A stretch of 64,000 nucleotides of DNA from Muricoccus nepalensis (GTDB lineage Bacteria > Pseudomonadota > Alphaproteobacteria > Acetobacterales > Acetobacteraceae). The stretch's first letter is position 1. Every line of letters begins with the position of its first letter. Position numbers and translations under genes: made by a program. Below the pieces are notes generated by a model. That model was not told the origin of the DNA and did not search any database. It saw nothing but the letters and a program-made list of their open reading frames with translations. Below, in pieces: positions 63,221 through 64,000 of the stretch. The stretch lies in the NCBI RefSeq assembly GCF_006438825.1, contig NZ_RCZP01000003.1, positions 1 through 64,000 of the forward strand. The letters run 5' to 3'.

Positions 63221-64000
63221 CCCGCCCCCTCCCCGCCCTCGGCCGCCGCGGCCTCCTGCTCGGCCTCGGGGCCGGCGCCTCGCTCGGCGGGTCCCGGCTC
63301 GCGCTCGGCCAGGGGCCGCTCGGCGAGCAGCGCCTCGTGGTCGTGCTCCTCCGCGGCGCGCTCGACGGTCTCGCGGCCGTGCAGCCCTACGGCGACCCGG
63401 CGCTTCCGGGCCTTCGCGGCCGCCTGGCCCTGCCGGAGCCGGGGCAGGAGGAGGGGCTGCTCGACCTCGGGGGCTTCTTCGGCCTCCACCCGCGCCTGGC
63501 GAAGCTGCACGCCCTCTTCGCGGCGGGCGAGGCGATCGCGCTGCACGCCGTCTGCGGCCCCACCCGCTCGCGCAGCCATTTCGTCGCCCAGGACATGCTC
63601 GAGATCGGCGCCGAGGAGCGACTCGGCTCCGGCTGGCTCAACCGCGCCCTGGCGGGGCTGCCGGGCCACGAGGCCGGTCCGAACCGGGCGGCCTTCGCCA
63701 TCGGCACGGACCTGCCGCTGATCCTGCGCGGGGGAGAGCCCGTCGGCATGTACGCGCCGTCGCGCGCGGAGCGGCCGGGCGCGGAGCTCTACGCCCGGCT
63801 GATGGAGCTCAACCACACGGACCCGCTGACCGGCCCCGCCCTCGCGGAGGGGCTGCGGGCGCGGGGCTTCACGGCCGGCGTGGTGCCGCCGCCGGAGCAG
63901 CGCGGCGGCTTCGTGGAGCTGGCCGCCGCCGCGGGCCGCCTCCTCGCGGCGCCCGACGGCCCGCGCGTCGCCGCGCTGGAGATGTCGGGCTGGGACACCC
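63217..64000 (+). CDS. DUF1501 family protein (C-terminus cut by window edge)
   Basis: About 261 codons visible. Signal region PALGRRGLLLGLGAGASLGG with RR, consistent with Tat export. Blocks LVVVLLRGALDGLAAVQPYG, FGLHPRLAKLHALFAAGEAI, ALHAVCGPTRSRSHFVAQDM and ALEMSGWDT match DUF1501, an alkaline-phosphatase-superfamily-like group. ATG overlaps the DUF1800 stop. The rest lies right of the window. Confidence 0.9.
   Translation, partial: MTRPLPALGRRGLLLGLGAGASLGGSRLALGQGPLGEQRLVVVLLRGALDGLAAVQPYGDPALPGLRGRLALPEPGQEEGLLDLGGFFGLHPRLAKLHALFAAGEAIALHAVCGPTRSRSHFVAQDMLEIGAEERLGSGWLNRALAGLPGHEAGPNRAAFAIGTDLPLILRGGEPVGMYAPSRAERPGAELYARLMELNHTDPLTGPALAEGLRARGFTAGVVPPPEQRGGFVELAAAAGRLLAAPDGPRVAALEMSGWDT

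Overview
The window is 64 kb of very GC-rich DNA packed with genes at protein-level similarity to Alphaproteobacteria. I read it as a chromosomal segment of an Acetobacteraceae/Rhodospirillales bacterium (Roseomonas-like). The reasons are the GC content, two orphan Bug-type solute receptors, a DUF2336 protein, a Pol IV with an N-terminal zinc finger, the tusA-HDAC-xseB-ispA-dxs block, frequent GTG/TTG starts and many 1-4 base gene overlaps. No plasmid, phage, insertion sequence, CRISPR array, rRNA or tRNA gene was seen. This looks like ordinary core chromosome with small accessory cassettes.

Layout. 1-4.9 kb: the start of a cellulose-synthesis operon on the minus strand (bcsZ, a proline-rich BcsP/BcsR-like gene, bcsQ, bcsA; bcsA runs off the left edge). 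5.1-12.1 kb: housekeeping genes (Uup ABC-F ATPase, tandem-domain universal stress protein, a kinase/P-loop fusion, pdxH, fabI, aroC). 12.2-14.4 kb: two unassigned proteins and TlyA. 14.5-16.5 kb: a Bug receptor with a 2-hydroxyacid dehydrogenase. 16.5-21 kb: isoprenoid operon (tusA, HDAC-like, xseB, ispA, dxs). 21-28 kb: ROK sugar kinase, dinB, dapD-dapE, DUF2336, argB. 28.2-31.7 kb: the rpmH-rnpA-yidD-yidC-engB ribosome/membrane-insertion operon with a readable promoter. 31.9-36.3 kb: an FAD oxidoreductase lacking the redox cysteines, 3-hydroxybutyrate dehydrogenase translationally coupled to a patatin, and a histidine kinase. 36.3-39.5 kb: marR-emrB-emrA efflux operon. 39.6-45 kb: RlmI-type methyltransferase, class II aldolase, MFS transporter, divergent TetR regulator, and a carbamoyl-amino-acid hydrolase. 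45.2-49.8 kb: tkt-gap-pgk carbon metabolism. 49.8-58 kb: an accessory, catabolic-looking stretch (metallo-beta-lactamase-fold hydrolase, second 2-hydroxyacid dehydrogenase, second Bug receptor, secreted protein plus MsrQ, RraA plus DapA-like lyase, SGNH hydrolase). 58-64 kb: two small membrane proteins, MaoC hot-dog protein, a divergent EF-G, and a DUF1800-DUF1501 pair cut by the right edge.

How the parts work together. Cellulose export is probably switched by c-di-GMP through the PilZ domain of BcsA. tkt-gap-pgk supply triose phosphates and pentoses; dxs and ispA turn pyruvate and glyceraldehyde-3-phosphate into isoprenoids. dapD/dapE, argB and aroC cover lysine, arginine and aromatic synthesis. 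The Bug receptors, 2-hydroxyacid dehydrogenases, RraA and DapA-like lyase suggest scavenging of organic acids. I found no convincing wholly new multi-gene system. The most interesting leads are a PD-(D/E)XK-like unknown protein beside a 48-residue release-factor-like microprotein, an apparently cysteine-less member of the disulfide-reductase fold, a stand-alone EF-G with altered switch-region sequence, MsrQ without MsrP, the repeated Bug/2-hydroxyacid dehydrogenase pairing, and several palindromic operators and possible leaderless promoters.
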